A stretch of 64,000 bases of DNA, taken from positions 1 to 64,000 of the forward strand of contig JANPJM010000049.1 in NCBI GenBank assembly GCA_031425525.1. The letters are read 5' to 3'. Made by a program: the position numbers and the translations under genes. The DNA is from JANNMJ01 sp031425525. GTDB lineage: Bacteria; Bacteroidota; Bacteroidia; Cytophagales; Hymenobacteraceae. Shown here one piece after another: positions 1 to 9,670 of this stretch (position 1 is the first letter of the stretch; every line of letters starts with the position of its first letter). The notes below the pieces were generated by a model that saw only the letters and a program-made list of their open reading frames with translations, did not search any database and had not been told where the DNA came from.

Positions 1-36
1 CTCCCTTGCCCGGCTTTTAAAGGCTGGGCAAGGGAG
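1..36. repeat. Inverted repeat (REP-like hairpin)
   Basis: Arms CTCCCTTGCCC and GGGCAAGGGAG flank a short AT-rich loop. No T tract follows, so a REP-like palindrome or a weak 3' stabiliser of the permease mRNA fits better than an intrinsic terminator. It lies about 65 bp past the permease stop codon. Confidence 0.5.
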
Positions 37-99
37 CAAGCCGGGCCGGACGAGAAGGACCAGCCGCAAAGACAAGGCGCGCAGCGGTAAAGACGCCGC

Positions 100-1884
<1,785 letters not shown>

Positions 1885-1929
1885 GATACCCAAGTAAGAC
1901 AAGCGGGCCCCGTGCCCGCGAATGCGGCG

Positions 1930-1937
1930 AAAAGATA
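1930..1937 (-). promoter_or_regulatory. Possible -7 promoter element for the permease
   Basis: On the minus strand this reads TATCTTTT, seven of eight matches to the Bacteroidota -7 consensus TAnnTTTG, 45 nt before the chosen GTG. The 21-bp array begins about 40 bp further upstream. Confidence 0.35.
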
Positions 1938-1975
1938 GGCACGCGCGGGGTGGTTGGGCGGCTGGCGGCGCGATG

Positions 1976-2227
1976 CTCGCACGCGTCCGGACGGTTCTTG
2001 CTCTTGTCCGGGTGCTACTCGCACGTGTCCGCTGGGGGCTTGCACACGTCCGCGCGATGCTCGCACCCGTCCGCAGAGCGGTTGCACACGTCCGTTGAGG
2101 TCGTGCAATCGTCCGCCGATGGCTCGCACACGTCCGCTGATATATTGCACACGTCCGCTGGCATCTTGCACCCGTCTTCTGAAGGCTTGCACCCGTTCGC
2201 GCACGCCTCGCAACGCATTTTGCGTAG
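1976..2227. repeat. 21-bp tandem array, 12 units
   Basis: Twelve degenerate units begin at 1976, 1997, 2018, 2039, 2060, 2081, 2102, 2123, 2144, 2165, 2186 and 2207, spaced exactly 21 bp without a single indel. The shared core is YTYGCACNCGTCCGC, followed by about six variable bases. Because 21 is a multiple of three, several frames stay open and give heptapeptide repeats (minus strand: ADVCNIS, ADVCEPS, ADDCTTS and so on), but no credible gene spans the array. It fills the spacer between the divergent permease gene and the gene at 2412. Confidence 0.9.
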
Positions 2228-2411
2228 AGTGCGGCCGTATTTGAGCCGGCGGAGGCCGTTTTTGTTCGCAATTCGTGGAATATTTCAATTCCGGCGGTAG
2301 CTTGGGAAGTAGCCGTACCATAAACCATCACCTAAAATCCTCGCGCCGCAGGGGGTGGGGTGGCTGGATGGAAAACGGCGTATCTTCACTTCCCCAAACC
2401 CCTCCACCGCT

Positions 2412-3191
2412 GTGCCCCGCCGCTTCGCCATACAGGTTGATATTCCGCAGCCCTGCTCCGAGGCATGGGGACAGATGACGCCCACCAGCGCCGGCCGCCA
2501 TTGCGCGAGCTGCGAGAAAGAGGTCATGGATTTCACAAGGATGACCGATGGGGAAGTGGCGGCGTGGTTTGGAGAGCGGATGGGGCAGCGCGTTTGCGGG
2601 CGGCTTCGGGTCGACCAGGTGGGGCGGGTACTGCTGCCGGCCGCGCGGCCCGTGCAAGGGTGGTGGCGGTGGGCGGTGGCGACGCTGGCGCTCGTGGGAC
2701 TACGCGAACGCGTCGCCGCTCAACAATCTGCATCTCCGGCAACCCAGCTTCACCAGCGTAACGCGGCAATCGAAGTGGTTGACGCGCAAACCGACCAGCC
2801 CATTGTCGGGGCGCGCATTGTCATTCGCGAAGGCCCGCATCGGCTTCGTAACCTGTTGACTGATTCGGCCGGCCGCGTCTGGAAATCCACTCCTCACTGG
2901 TGGAAAGTTGACGTAATCCATCCCGATTATTTTACGACGCAGGGCCGGGCCGTAGGTCCTTTCCAACCGTCGCTAGCCGGCGGGGTGATTCGGCGCATTG
3001 CGTTGCAATCCACCACGGCTGATGTAGCTGTTGTACGCACTCCAGTGATCGAATACGTCGTTACAGGTTCAGTAAATACTATCGATAACGCTTTCATTAT
3101 GAAAGCGCCTGTGCCTTTGCCCAAGCGTGTCCTTCGCGGGGTGGGTGGGTTTTTTCGCAACGCATTTCGGCGTAGATCAGAAGGAAGGTAG
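2412..3191 (+). CDS. Conserved Bacteroidota membrane protein with CarboxypepD_reg-like domain
   Basis: About 259 residues. The N-terminal part (IPQPCSEAWGQMTP, then HCASCEKEVMDFTRMTD and VCGRL) is a compact Cys-containing module that I recognise from Bacteroidota proteins of unknown function; the cysteines could bind metal or form disulfides. One hydrophobic segment (WWRWAVATLALVGL) follows, then a beta-rich stretch starting IEVVDAQTDQPIVGARIVI, which resembles carboxypeptidase-regulatory-like domains, and a basic C-terminus. So a cytoplasmic head and an envelope-side beta domain are likely. GTG at 2412 was chosen because the conserved module begins just after it; ATG 2355 is the longer alternative. 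Function unknown. Confidence 0.65.
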   Translation: MPRRFAIQVDIPQPCSEAWGQMTPTSAGRHCASCEKEVMDFTRMTDGEVAAWFGERMGQRVCGRLRVDQVGRVLLPAARPVQGWWRWAVATLALVGLRERVAAQQSASPATQLHQRNAAIEVVDAQTDQPIVGARIVIREGPHRLRNLLTDSAGRVWKSTPHWWKVDVIHPDYFTTQGRAVGPFQPSLAGGVIRRIALQSTTADVAVVRTPVIEYVVTGSVNTIDNAFIMKAPVPLPKRVLRGVGGFFRNAFRRRSEGR

Positions 3192-3229
3192 TTGCCAGTC
3201 TCGCCCACACACTTGAGGCACGTTGCGGG

Positions 3230-3237
3230 TAGCTTTG
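3230..3237 (+). promoter_or_regulatory. -7 promoter element TAGCTTTG
   Basis: Perfect match to TAnnTTTG ending 4 nt before the GTG start at 3242, so the transcript would begin at or next to the start codon (leaderless). Confidence 0.6.
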
Positions 3238-3241
3238 CGGA

Positions 3242-4501
3242 GTGAACCTGCCCGCTCGTCGTCTCTCCTTCTTCGTGCTCTTGTTGGTGCCGTTGGTGGG
3301 CGGCCTGATCTGGCTCGTCCAACCCCCCACCGCCACCCAGTCCCGCCCCATCCGCCTGGCCCACCGCGCCGTCCGCTGGCCGATGCACTGGGCGCAGGGG
3401 CGGCTCGCCACCCCCGGCCGCCACCTCCGCTTCACCCTCGATACCGCCGCGTGGCGTACGCTCACGGCGGCGCGCGCCGAAGCCATCCGGCGCGGACTGC
3501 TGCCCAACGAAGCCAAAAAATGGGTGCCCGCGCAACTCGCCATCGACGGGGGCGCGCCGCAAACCGCCAAAATCCGCCTCAAAGGCGATTACCCCGACCA
3601 TTGGGCCGGCCCCAAATGGAGCCTCCGCGTGCAGCTTCCGCCCGGTGCCGTGCCCGCCTGGGGTCAGCGCGTATTCAGCGTGCAAGACCCCGCCACCCGC
3701 GAGTTTCTCGCCGAATGGCTCCTGCACCGGTTGCTGCGCGAAGAAGGGCTGCTCGCCATCCGCTACGAGTTCGGCGCCCTCAACCTCAACGGTGCCGATA
3801 AAGGCATTTTCGCCATCGAAGAAAGTTTCGGCCCGGAGCTGCTGACCGCGAACGGCCGAAGCGGCCTCCTCCTCAAATTCGACGAATCGGCCCTCATCGA
3901 TCCCGAAAAACGCGCCGCCCCCGACCAGGACGAACCCGCCATTTTCGCGGCGGCCCCAATCGAGCCCTTCGACGAAAAACGGGTGCTGATCGATTCCGTC
4001 CAAGCCCCCCAATTCCGGGCGGCGCGGGCGCTGTTGGCGGGCGTGCGCGCCGGCACCACCCTCCTCGATTCGGCCTTCGATGTGGCCGCCGCCGGGAAGC
4101 TCTACGCCGTCTGCGATTTGCTCGGCGCCCACCACGCCACCCGCTGGAAAAACTCGCGCTTCGCCTACGACCCGCTGCGCCGTCGCCTCACGCTCATCGC
4201 CTACGATGGCAACGCCGGCGGACGCATCCGCCGCGCCTACCCCGCCGGGCCGCTGCCCCTCTACCCCCACGACGACCCCCCCGCCTGGAAAGCCCGCTTC
4301 TTCACCAACCCCGCCTTCCGGGCCGCCTACCGCGCCGAAACCACCCGCCTGACCGCCCCAGGTTTCCTCGAAAAATTCCTCAACCGCGCCGAACCGGAGC
4401 TTACCACCGCCCGTCACCTCATCTACCGCGACCGTCCGACGTACGATTTCGAGTGGCTGCTGGATGCGTTGGAAGCCAACCGCACCACGCTGCGCCAGTG
4501 A
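3242..4501 (+). CDS. CotH-like protein, membrane anchored
   Basis: 419 residues. An N-terminal membrane anchor (FFVLLLVPLVGGLIWLV) is followed by a domain resembling CotH, the spore-coat protein kinase-like fold that is common in surface proteins of non-spore-formers. Visible family-type elements are KIRLKGDYPDHW, the WSLRVQL strand, GIFAIEESFG and LLLKFDES in the nucleotide-binding half, and LTLIAYDGNAGGR where the family has its metal-binding Asp motif. The match is from memory of the fold, so the assignment is moderate and kinase activity is untested. GTG start is supported by the promoter directly upstream. The gene stands alone: no polyphosphate VTC or glycosidase partner lies next to it. 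Confidence 0.7.
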   Translation: MNLPARRLSFFVLLLVPLVGGLIWLVQPPTATQSRPIRLAHRAVRWPMHWAQGRLATPGRHLRFTLDTAAWRTLTAARAEAIRRGLLPNEAKKWVPAQLAIDGGAPQTAKIRLKGDYPDHWAGPKWSLRVQLPPGAVPAWGQRVFSVQDPATREFLAEWLLHRLLREEGLLAIRYEFGALNLNGADKGIFAIEESFGPELLTANGRSGLLLKFDESALIDPEKRAAPDQDEPAIFAAAPIEPFDEKRVLIDSVQAPQFRAARALLAGVRAGTTLLDSAFDVAAAGKLYAVCDLLGAHHATRWKNSRFAYDPLRRRLTLIAYDGNAGGRIRRAYPAGPLPLYPHDDPPAWKARFFTNPAFRAAYRAETTRLTAPGFLEKFLNRAEPELTTARHLIYRDRPTYDFEWLLDALEANRTTLRQ

Positions 4502-4596
4502 TTCACGAAGGAACGGAACGCCAAGCTCCTGCTTGGCGCGCGGCTGCCTACACCAATCAGGAACGCAGCGTTACGTTTCAACAAGTAACTCGAAAC

Positions 4597-5433
4597 TCAA
4601 AACCACCGCCCAACCTGCGCTCGCAGCCCCTCCACCGTCAGGGTCGCATCCGCCAGCGCCCCCCTATCGAGCGGCGTCTGCTGCGATTTGCTGAGTTTCC
4701 GCCCATCCGGCCCCAGCAGCAACGGGTGATGCACGAAGCGCACCTCGCTGAAACCCGCTGCCCACGCGCCGCCCGCCACCCCGGCCAGCCACAGTTGCGC
4801 GGCGGTAGACGGCAGCAAATCCGCCCCCCGCACGATGAGCGTCGTGCCATCGGCCACGTCATCGGCCAGAGAAGCCGTTTGATACGCGGGCAGCCCATCT
4901 TTTTTGCGGATCACGAAATCGCCGACCAGCGCCGCCACATCCAGGGTTTGCGGCCCCAGCAGCCCATCGGCAAACGCCACGGTAGCGCCCGTTGGCACCC
5001 GCATCCGCCACGCCGCCCCCGGCGTATCGAGCGGCAGATTCCGCCCCCGGCACGCGCCGCCGTACGTGCCGTTCGGCCCGGCCGTGGCCGCTACGGCCCC
5101 GCGCGAACAGGTACAAGCATACACCAGCCCCGGCACCGCTCCGAGCGCCGCGAGCAGCGCGCCGTAACGCCCCAACCGCCCGTGCTGCGAAAAATGCTGC
5201 TGAAAATCAAGTACATCGCGCGGTCCATCGTCCCACCCGATGCCGAGCCACCGGAGCGTCGCGAAAATGTTTTCGAGGTATTCGGGCCGCACGCGGGCGC
5301 TGTCCAAGTCGTCGATGCGCAGCCGCAACCGCCCCCCGCCTTGCCGCGTGAACGCCTCCGTGAGCAGAAAATTGAGCGCATTGCCGGCGTGCAAATAGCC
5401 GGATGGGGTAGGGGCGAGGCGGGAGCGAACCAC
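4597..5433 (-). CDS. gluQ: Glutamyl-queuosine tRNA(Asp) synthetase
   Basis: About 278 residues, a short class I glutamyl-tRNA synthetase paralogue lacking the anticodon-binding domain. It activates glutamate and attaches it to queuosine in tRNA-Asp. Seen: the HIGH-like motif LAPTPSGYLHAGNALNFL at the N-terminus, RIDDLD, the C-x-C pair YACTCSR and the later C in GGACRGR (the zinc-binding part typical of GluQ-RS), and the KMSKS-like GRKLSKSQ near residue 235. The length fits GluQ-RS rather than GltX (about 470-500). GTG at 5433 is the only good start downstream of a perfect -7 box. It lies divergently from the GNAT gene. Confidence 0.88.
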   Translation of the reverse strand: MVRSRLAPTPSGYLHAGNALNFLLTEAFTRQGGGRLRLRIDDLDSARVRPEYLENIFATLRWLGIGWDDGPRDVLDFQQHFSQHGRLGRYGALLAALGAVPGLVYACTCSRGAVAATAGPNGTYGGACRGRNLPLDTPGAAWRMRVPTGATVAFADGLLGPQTLDVAALVGDFVIRKKDGLPAYQTASLADDVADGTTLIVRGADLLPSTAAQLWLAGVAGGAWAAGFSEVRFVHHPLLLGPDGRKLSKSQQTPLDRGALADATLTVEGLRAQVGRWF

Positions 5434-5476
5434 AGAAAACGGAATGGCGCCGCCGAATGCCCGGCCGCGCCGCGTG

Positions 5477-5484
5477 CAAACGTA
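5477..5484 (-). promoter_or_regulatory. -7 promoter element TACGTTTG for gluQ
   Basis: Perfect TAnnTTTG on the minus strand, 43 nt before the GTG start at 5433. Confidence 0.5.
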
Positions 5485-5568
5485 CTCGGTAGCTGACGGG
5501 CTGCCGTTACTTTGGTACCTGCTACGGCGCCACCCCGCCGCCACCTCCTCGTATCAACCTATTCCCCG

Positions 5569-6054
5569 ATGTCGTTTCCGCTCGTCGAGTGGTCGTCGCC
5601 CGACGGCCAGTTTCTGCTTTCCACTGACCCGGCGCGCCTCGATTTGGCCGTCGTCCACGATTACCTGGCGAACCAATCGTACTGGCTGCCGGGGGTCAGC
5701 CGCGAAAACGTAGCGCGCGCGGCAGCCAACTCGCTTTGCTTTGGGCTGTATGAAACGGCGTCGGGCCGGCAGGTCGGCTATGCGCGCGTCGTGACGGATT
5801 ACACGTTTTTTGCCTACCTCTGCGATGTATTCGTATTGGAAGCCTTTCGCGGGCGCGGGCTGGGCAAATGGCTGGTCGAAGCCGTATTGCAGCACCCCGA
5901 TATCCCCAACCCGCGCCGCTGGCTCCTGGCCACCAAAGACGCCCACACTTTGTACACCCAGCACGGTTTCGGCCCGCTCGCCGACCCAACGCGCTGGATG
6001 GTGAAAATGGCCGCCGCCGCCTCGTCACCCGATTTATCTTCTGCTGATGCCTGA
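5569..6054 (+). CDS. GNAT-family N-acetyltransferase
   Basis: 161 residues. Motif A of the GNAT fold is clear: FVLEAFRGRGLGKWLVEAVL, with the R/Q-x-x-G-x-G/A acetyl-CoA pyrophosphate loop as RGRGLG. Upstream are GYARVVTDYTFFAYLCDVFV (beta 4) and downstream LLATKDAHTLYTQHGFGPL, the usual C-terminal part of small single-domain members. The ATG at 5569 is preferred over an earlier in-frame ATG (5512) because the conserved fold starts here. Its last 8 bases overlap the start of nuoC, suggesting translational coupling. Substrate unknown. Confidence 0.85.
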   Translation: MSFPLVEWSSPDGQFLLSTDPARLDLAVVHDYLANQSYWLPGVSRENVARAAANSLCFGLYETASGRQVGYARVVTDYTFFAYLCDVFVLEAFRGRGLGKWLVEAVLQHPDIPNPRRWLLATKDAHTLYTQHGFGPLADPTRWMVKMAAAASSPDLSSADA

Positions 6055-6607
6055 TTTCGCCGCTACCCTCCGCGCCCGTTTCGGCGCCGCCCTCTTCGGC
6101 GAAGACGCCGCCACCACGCCGCCAACCCTCCTCATCGCCCCAGAAAAGCTGGTCGAAATCAGCCATTTTCTGCACGATGACCCCGCCCACTGGTTCGATT
6201 TCCTGAGTTGCCTCACGGCCATCGATAACGGCCCGGATGCGGGCACGATGGAAGTCATTTACCACCTCTACTCGCTCCCGCACGACCACTACTTCACCCT
6301 CAAAGTGCGCGTGCCGCGCAACCAGCCCGCCGAACCGCTACCCGACGTACCCAGCGTAACCGCCATCTGGCCCACCGCCGACTGGCACGAACGCGAAGCC
6401 TACGACCTGCTCGGCATTCGCTTCACCGGCCACCCCGATCTGCGCCGCATCCTGTGCCCCGCCGATTGGGTCGGCCACCCGCTCCGCCGCGATTACGTGG
6501 TCGCGCCCGTCTACCACGGCCTGCCCATCCCCTACGACCAGCACAACGAGCGCAATGGTCACCAACCCACCCGCAACGTGCGCCCCAGCTTCGGCGAGCG
6601 GGCCTAA
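6047..6607 (+). CDS. nuoC: NADH-quinone oxidoreductase subunit C
   Basis: 186 residues; the 30-kDa subunit of the peripheral arm of complex I. The family signature is plain: WHEREAYDLLGIRFTGHPDL, followed by RRILCPADWVGHPLRRDY. Earlier, HWFDFLSCLTAIDNG and YHLYSLPHDHYFTLKVRVP match the N-terminal half. The ATG overlaps the end of the acetyltransferase gene. The gene is not followed by nuoD directly; rtcB, msrB and an outer membrane protein gene come between, and nuoA and nuoB are not in the window. Confidence 0.93.
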   Translation: MPDFAATLRARFGAALFGEDAATTPPTLLIAPEKLVEISHFLHDDPAHWFDFLSCLTAIDNGPDAGTMEVIYHLYSLPHDHYFTLKVRVPRNQPAEPLPDVPSVTAIWPTADWHEREAYDLLGIRFTGHPDLRRILCPADWVGHPLRRDYVVAPVYHGLPIPYDQHNERNGHQPTRNVRPSFGERA

Positions 6608-6610
6608 AAA

Positions 6611-6689
6611 AACGTGGGGTGGAGCGCAGCTCCGCCACCCCGCCGCACCCGCTCACCGCAAGAGGCGGAGCTGCGCTCCACCCCACGTT
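6611..6689. repeat. Dispersed palindromic element, family A, copy 1
   Basis: Perfect 26-bp inverted repeat: 6611-6636 (AACGTGGGGTGGAGC and on) against 6664-6689, ending CTCCACCCCACGTT. Each arm holds its own small palindrome GGAGCGCAGCTCC. It starts 3 bp after the nuoC stop codon. A related copy is at 37679-37755. Confidence 0.85.
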
Positions 6690-6751
6690 GGCGCTTGCAA
6701 AAGCACTCAAGCATATCGCCGTTCGTAGGCAACATACTCAACCGCCCCCCT

Positions 6752-8149
6752 ATGCCTAAAAACCTCACCGGCAACGACCTCCGCCGCCTTGGTTTCGCCG
6801 AAGGCCGCGCTATCGGCCTCGCCCTCACCCAGCTACTCAAAAAGCCGTTTCAGCGCCTCACCCGCGACGAGCAGCTCGACCACCTGCGCGCCCTCCTCGC
6901 CGACCCCGCCGCCTTCCTCGCCGACCCGCAGTGGGGCGCCACCGCCGTCGCGCTGCTGCCCGAAGAAAAGCCCAAAATCGGTGAACTGACCGCCGGTCTG
7001 CCCTATAAAGTCTATGGCGAAGACCAGATTGAAGCCGGCGCCCGCCACCAGATGAACACCGCCATGCGCCTGTCCGTGACGGTGGCCGGCGCCCTCATGC
7101 CCGACGCCCACCAGGGCTACGGCCTACCCATCGGCGGCGTATTGGCCACCGACAACGCCGTGATTCCCTACGCCGTGGGCGTGGACATTGGCTGCCGAAT
7201 GGCGCTCTCGATTTTCGATTTACCGCCCACCTGGCTCGAACAACGCCGCCAGGAGTTGCAGCACAAGCTGCTGGCAAACACCCGTTTCGGCACCGGCCAG
7301 GGATTTGCGCCCACCGAGCGCCTCGACCACGAAGTCCTCACGCGCGACGAGTTTCGCACCATCCCGTTTCTGCGCGGCAAACTCGATAAAACGGCCGCGC
7401 AAATCGGCTCGTCCGGCTCCGGCAATCATTTCGTGGAGTTCGGCATCGTCGAAATCACCGCCGAAAACCCCGTTCTCGGCGTGGCGCCGGGGCGGTACGT
7501 TGGGCTGCTGTCGCATTCGGGCTCGCGCGGCCTCGGCGCCGGCATCGCCGACCATTACACCAAGCTGGCGATGACTACCTGCCCGCTGCCGCCCGAAGCG
7601 CGCTTTCTGGCGTGGCTCGATCTGGCCACCGAAGCCGGACAAGAGTACTGGGCCGCGATGAACCTCGCCGGCGATTACGCCTCCGCCAACCACCACCAGA
7701 TTCACCAGCGCCTGGCCCACGCCCTCGGCGAAAAACCGCTCGCGAAAGTCGAAAACCACCACAATTTCGCCTGGAAGGAAATCGTCGATGGCCGCGAAGT
7801 AATCGTGCATCGCAAAGGCGCCACCCCAGCCGGAGCGGGCGTGTTGGGCATCATCCCCGGCTCGATGACGGCTCCCGGCTTCATCGTGGCGGGGCGCGGC
7901 GAGCGGGCGGCGCTTGCATCGGCGTCGCACGGGGCCGGGCGGCAGATGTCGCGCACCCGCGCCCTCCAGGAAGTCGCGCCCGTCGAACTACGCCGCCTCC
8001 TCGACGCCCACGGTGTCGAACTCATCGGCGGCGGCCTCGACGAAGCCCCGCAGGCCTACAAAGACATTAACACCGTAATGGCCGCCCAAACCGACCTCGT
8101 GGACGTACTCGGCACCTTCGCGCCCAAGATCGTGCGGATGGAAGGATAG
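6752..8149 (+). CDS. rtcB: RtcB-family RNA ligase
   Basis: 465 residues. RtcB joins RNA 2',3'-cyclic phosphate or 3'-phosphate ends to 5'-OH ends with GTP and Mn2+. Key parts seen: MPDAHQGYGLPIGGVLATD, GVDIGCRMALSIF with the conserved metal-ligand Cys, GSSGSGNHFVEFG, LLSHSGSRGLG, NHHNFAWKE, HRKGATPAGAGVLGIIPGSM (the active-site His to which GMP is linked is in HRKGA), and SHGAGRQMSRTRA. The start is the first ATG after the family A repeat; the frame also runs upstream through the repeat, which I exclude. No archease gene is adjacent. Isolated bacterial rtcB genes usually serve RNA repair. Confidence 0.92.
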   Translation: MPKNLTGNDLRRLGFAEGRAIGLALTQLLKKPFQRLTRDEQLDHLRALLADPAAFLADPQWGATAVALLPEEKPKIGELTAGLPYKVYGEDQIEAGARHQMNTAMRLSVTVAGALMPDAHQGYGLPIGGVLATDNAVIPYAVGVDIGCRMALSIFDLPPTWLEQRRQELQHKLLANTRFGTGQGFAPTERLDHEVLTRDEFRTIPFLRGKLDKTAAQIGSSGSGNHFVEFGIVEITAENPVLGVAPGRYVGLLSHSGSRGLGAGIADHYTKLAMTTCPLPPEARFLAWLDLATEAGQEYWAAMNLAGDYASANHHQIHQRLAHALGEKPLAKVENHHNFAWKEIVDGREVIVHRKGATPAGAGVLGIIPGSMTAPGFIVAGRGERAALASASHGAGRQMSRTRALQEVAPVELRRLLDAHGVELIGGGLDEAPQAYKDINTVMAAQTDLVDVLGTFAPKIVRMEG

Positions 8150-8168
8150 GCAGGTACAGTAAAACGTA

Positions 8169-8190
8169 GGGGCGGGCCTTGTGCCCGCCC
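8169..8190. repeat. Small GC-rich hairpin after rtcB
   Basis: GGGGCGGGC and GCCCGCCC arms with a short CTTGT loop, 20 bp after the rtcB stop codon. May act as a 3' stabiliser; no T tract follows. Confidence 0.5.
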
Positions 8191-8207
8191 GCGTATTGCG
8201 CGAACAA

Positions 8208-8346
8208 TCGCGCGGCGCTCTGCCCCGTGTGGGCTATTTGCGGGCGTCCCGCCCGCCAGTAGCCCGCCCAGACGAACAGCCTAACCGCGCGGCGGGCCGG
8301 GGCTGGATCCCCGGAAATACGACACACGGGGCAGAGCCCCGCGCGA
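8208..8346. repeat. Dispersed palindromic element, family B, copy 1
   Basis: A 139-bp element bounded by nearly perfect 24-bp inverted repeats: left arm 8208-8231 (ending CTCTGCCCCGTGTG), right arm 8323-8346 (starting CACACGGGGCAGAG). Inside are further hairpins (GCGGGCGTCCCGCCCGC; CCGGGGCTGGATCCCCGG). A second copy with the same layout lies at 46269-46420, so this is a mobile or formerly mobile palindromic unit. It sits between the convergent ends of rtcB and msrB. Confidence 0.88.
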
Positions 8347-8354
8347 TTTGCGAG

Positions 8355-8795
8355 TTACGCGGCCAGCTTGATCGCCGCCGAATTGATGCAAAACCGCAGC
8401 CGCCCGCCCGGCCCATCATCGAAAACGTGGCCCTGGTGCGCGTCGCAGACGTTGCACAGTACCTCCACCCGGATCATCCCGTAGCTCACGTCTTTCTTGT
8501 ATTTCAGCACGTTGTCCTGCACCGCTTCCGTGAACGACGGCCAGCCCGTGCCCGAATCGAACTTGGTGCGCGAGTCGTAGAGCGGCGTGCCGCAGCACAC
8601 GCAGGCGTATAAACCGGCGTCGTGGGCCTCGCAATATTCGCCCGTGAAGGCGCGCTCGGTACCGTGTTCGCGGGTCACGTGAAATTGCATCGGCGTGAGC
8701 TGCGCTTTCCATTCGGCCGCCGTTTTCTCGACGCGGCGGGGCGGAGCGGGTACGCCATTGGTGGCGAGGCGGATAATGTCGTTCCAGGTTTGCAT
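8355..8795 (-). CDS. msrB: Peptide-methionine (R)-S-oxide reductase
   Basis: 146 residues, a stand-alone MsrB that reduces methionine-R-sulfoxide in proteins. Visible: the zinc-binding pairs CVCCG and CNVC, the substrate-binding GTGWPSF, and the catalytic Cys in RFCINSAAI close to the C-terminus. The ATG at 8795 follows a near-consensus -7 box (TGCGTTTG about 12 nt upstream on the minus strand); the open frame beyond it has no MsrB similarity. Convergent with rtcB. Confidence 0.95.
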   Translation of the reverse strand: MQTWNDIIRLATNGVPAPPRRVEKTAAEWKAQLTPMQFHVTREHGTERAFTGEYCEAHDAGLYACVCCGTPLYDSRTKFDSGTGWPSFTEAVQDNVLKYKKDVSYGMIRVEVLCNVCDAHQGHVFDDGPGGRLRFCINSAAIKLAA

Positions 8796-8889
8796 AGCTG
8801 CCAAACGCAGGAGCGCGGGCTTCGGTTTTGGTGGCGCGCATTTACCTTTCAGCAGTTCCGCAAACGGCCCCCACAAGTTTCTGCCCCCG

Positions 8890-9642
8890 ATGCCCTTACG
8901 CTTACGAACGGTTTTTTTGTTGATTTTTAGCCTCCGAGTCACTGCGCTCGTGGCGCATACCGCGCCGCCCGATAGCGTGCGCCAGCCCCCACGGTGGCGG
9001 GTAGGGGTGGTGGCGGGCTCGCTTTTACAACGGATTGCTGCCAAAGACCTTCCGCTGTCGCCCACCGCCGAACAACGCGGTTCGCCGGGGGTGCAAGCCG
9101 GGCTGGTGGGGCGCTGGGGTGCCAAAAATGGCGTGTGGAGCTTACGCCTCGAAACCACCTACACCGCCGTCAGTCACCGCTGGCTCGACCCCGAAAACTC
9201 TACCGACCTGCGCTACCGCAGCAGCGTAATCGGCGTCGCGCCGCTCCTCGACATCGCACTACTCCGCTCGCGGCGGTTGCATTTGCTGGCGGGAGTGCAA
9301 ATCAATACCTACCTATCAGGCTCGCGCGAGGTAGGTAAGGAGCTTTCAGGAGTTCGCTATATCTTCTTCATCGACAACCAATGGATGACGATAGATTATA
9401 CTCACACCGACAGCAAATTTCGGCCGAGCGGAATCCCAATTCCACTTCGTTCACTGTTAGGCGTAGCTTGGGAAGTACACCCCCGACTCGAAATTGGGTT
9501 ACGCGCTGAGCGAGGCGAGACAGTGCGCATGCCGATTTTGCGATTTCCAATTCCTGCGCTGGCCAACCCCATTTATAACAGACCCGTCCAATCCGGCCGC
9601 CTCGTGGCGGCGCGCCTGGCCGTCACGTGGTGGCTGCGGTAA
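8890..9642 (+). CDS. Predicted outer-membrane beta-barrel protein
   Basis: 250 residues. A signal peptide (LRTVFLLIFSLRVTALVAH) is followed by alternating amphipathic strands such as WRVGVVAGSLL, VWSLRLETTYTAV, LHLLAGVQINTYL and LEIGLRAERGE, ending LVAARLAVTWWLR with the aromatic-rich last strand usual in barrels. Layout resembles the small PorT/OmpA-like barrels of Bacteroidota, but no specific family is recognised. ATG 8890 was chosen because it gives the signal peptide. It ends 28 bp before nuoD. Confidence 0.65.
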   Translation: MPLRLRTVFLLIFSLRVTALVAHTAPPDSVRQPPRWRVGVVAGSLLQRIAAKDLPLSPTAEQRGSPGVQAGLVGRWGAKNGVWSLRLETTYTAVSHRWLDPENSTDLRYRSSVIGVAPLLDIALLRSRRLHLLAGVQINTYLSGSREVGKELSGVRYIFFIDNQWMTIDYTHTDSKFRPSGIPIPLRSLLGVAWEVHPRLEIGLRAERGETVRMPILRFPIPALANPIYNRPVQSGRLVAARLAVTWWLR

Positions 9643-9654
9643 CGCGCTCAACGC

Positions 9655-9662
9655 CACCTTTG
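9655..9662 (+). promoter_or_regulatory. -7-like element CACCTTTG for nuoD
   Basis: Seven of eight matches to TAnnTTTG, 8 nt before the nuoD ATG. It suggests that nuoD has its own promoter, separate from nuoC. Confidence 0.45.
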
Positions 9663-9670
9663 CGCCTCCT

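Noticed and set aside
1976..2227. CRISPR array or VNTR coding for a Cys-heptad peptide
   Set aside because: Units are too short and degenerate for CRISPR; no start, signal or conserved ends for a peptide gene. The heptad reading is kept only as an alternative.
1885..2331. N-terminal extension of the permease with Arg-Thr-Cys-Ala heptad repeats
   Set aside because: It is the 21-bp array read as protein; the same DNA is open in several frames and the conserved permease leader starts after it.
2927..4417. Long Gly/Glu-rich minus-strand frame opposite the CotH-like gene
   Set aside because: Mirror of a GC-rich real gene on the other strand; low-complexity composition and no recognisable domain.
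8355..8795. MsrA-MsrB fusion
   Set aside because: Only the MsrB domain is present; the longer open frame upstream has no GCFWC motif of MsrA.
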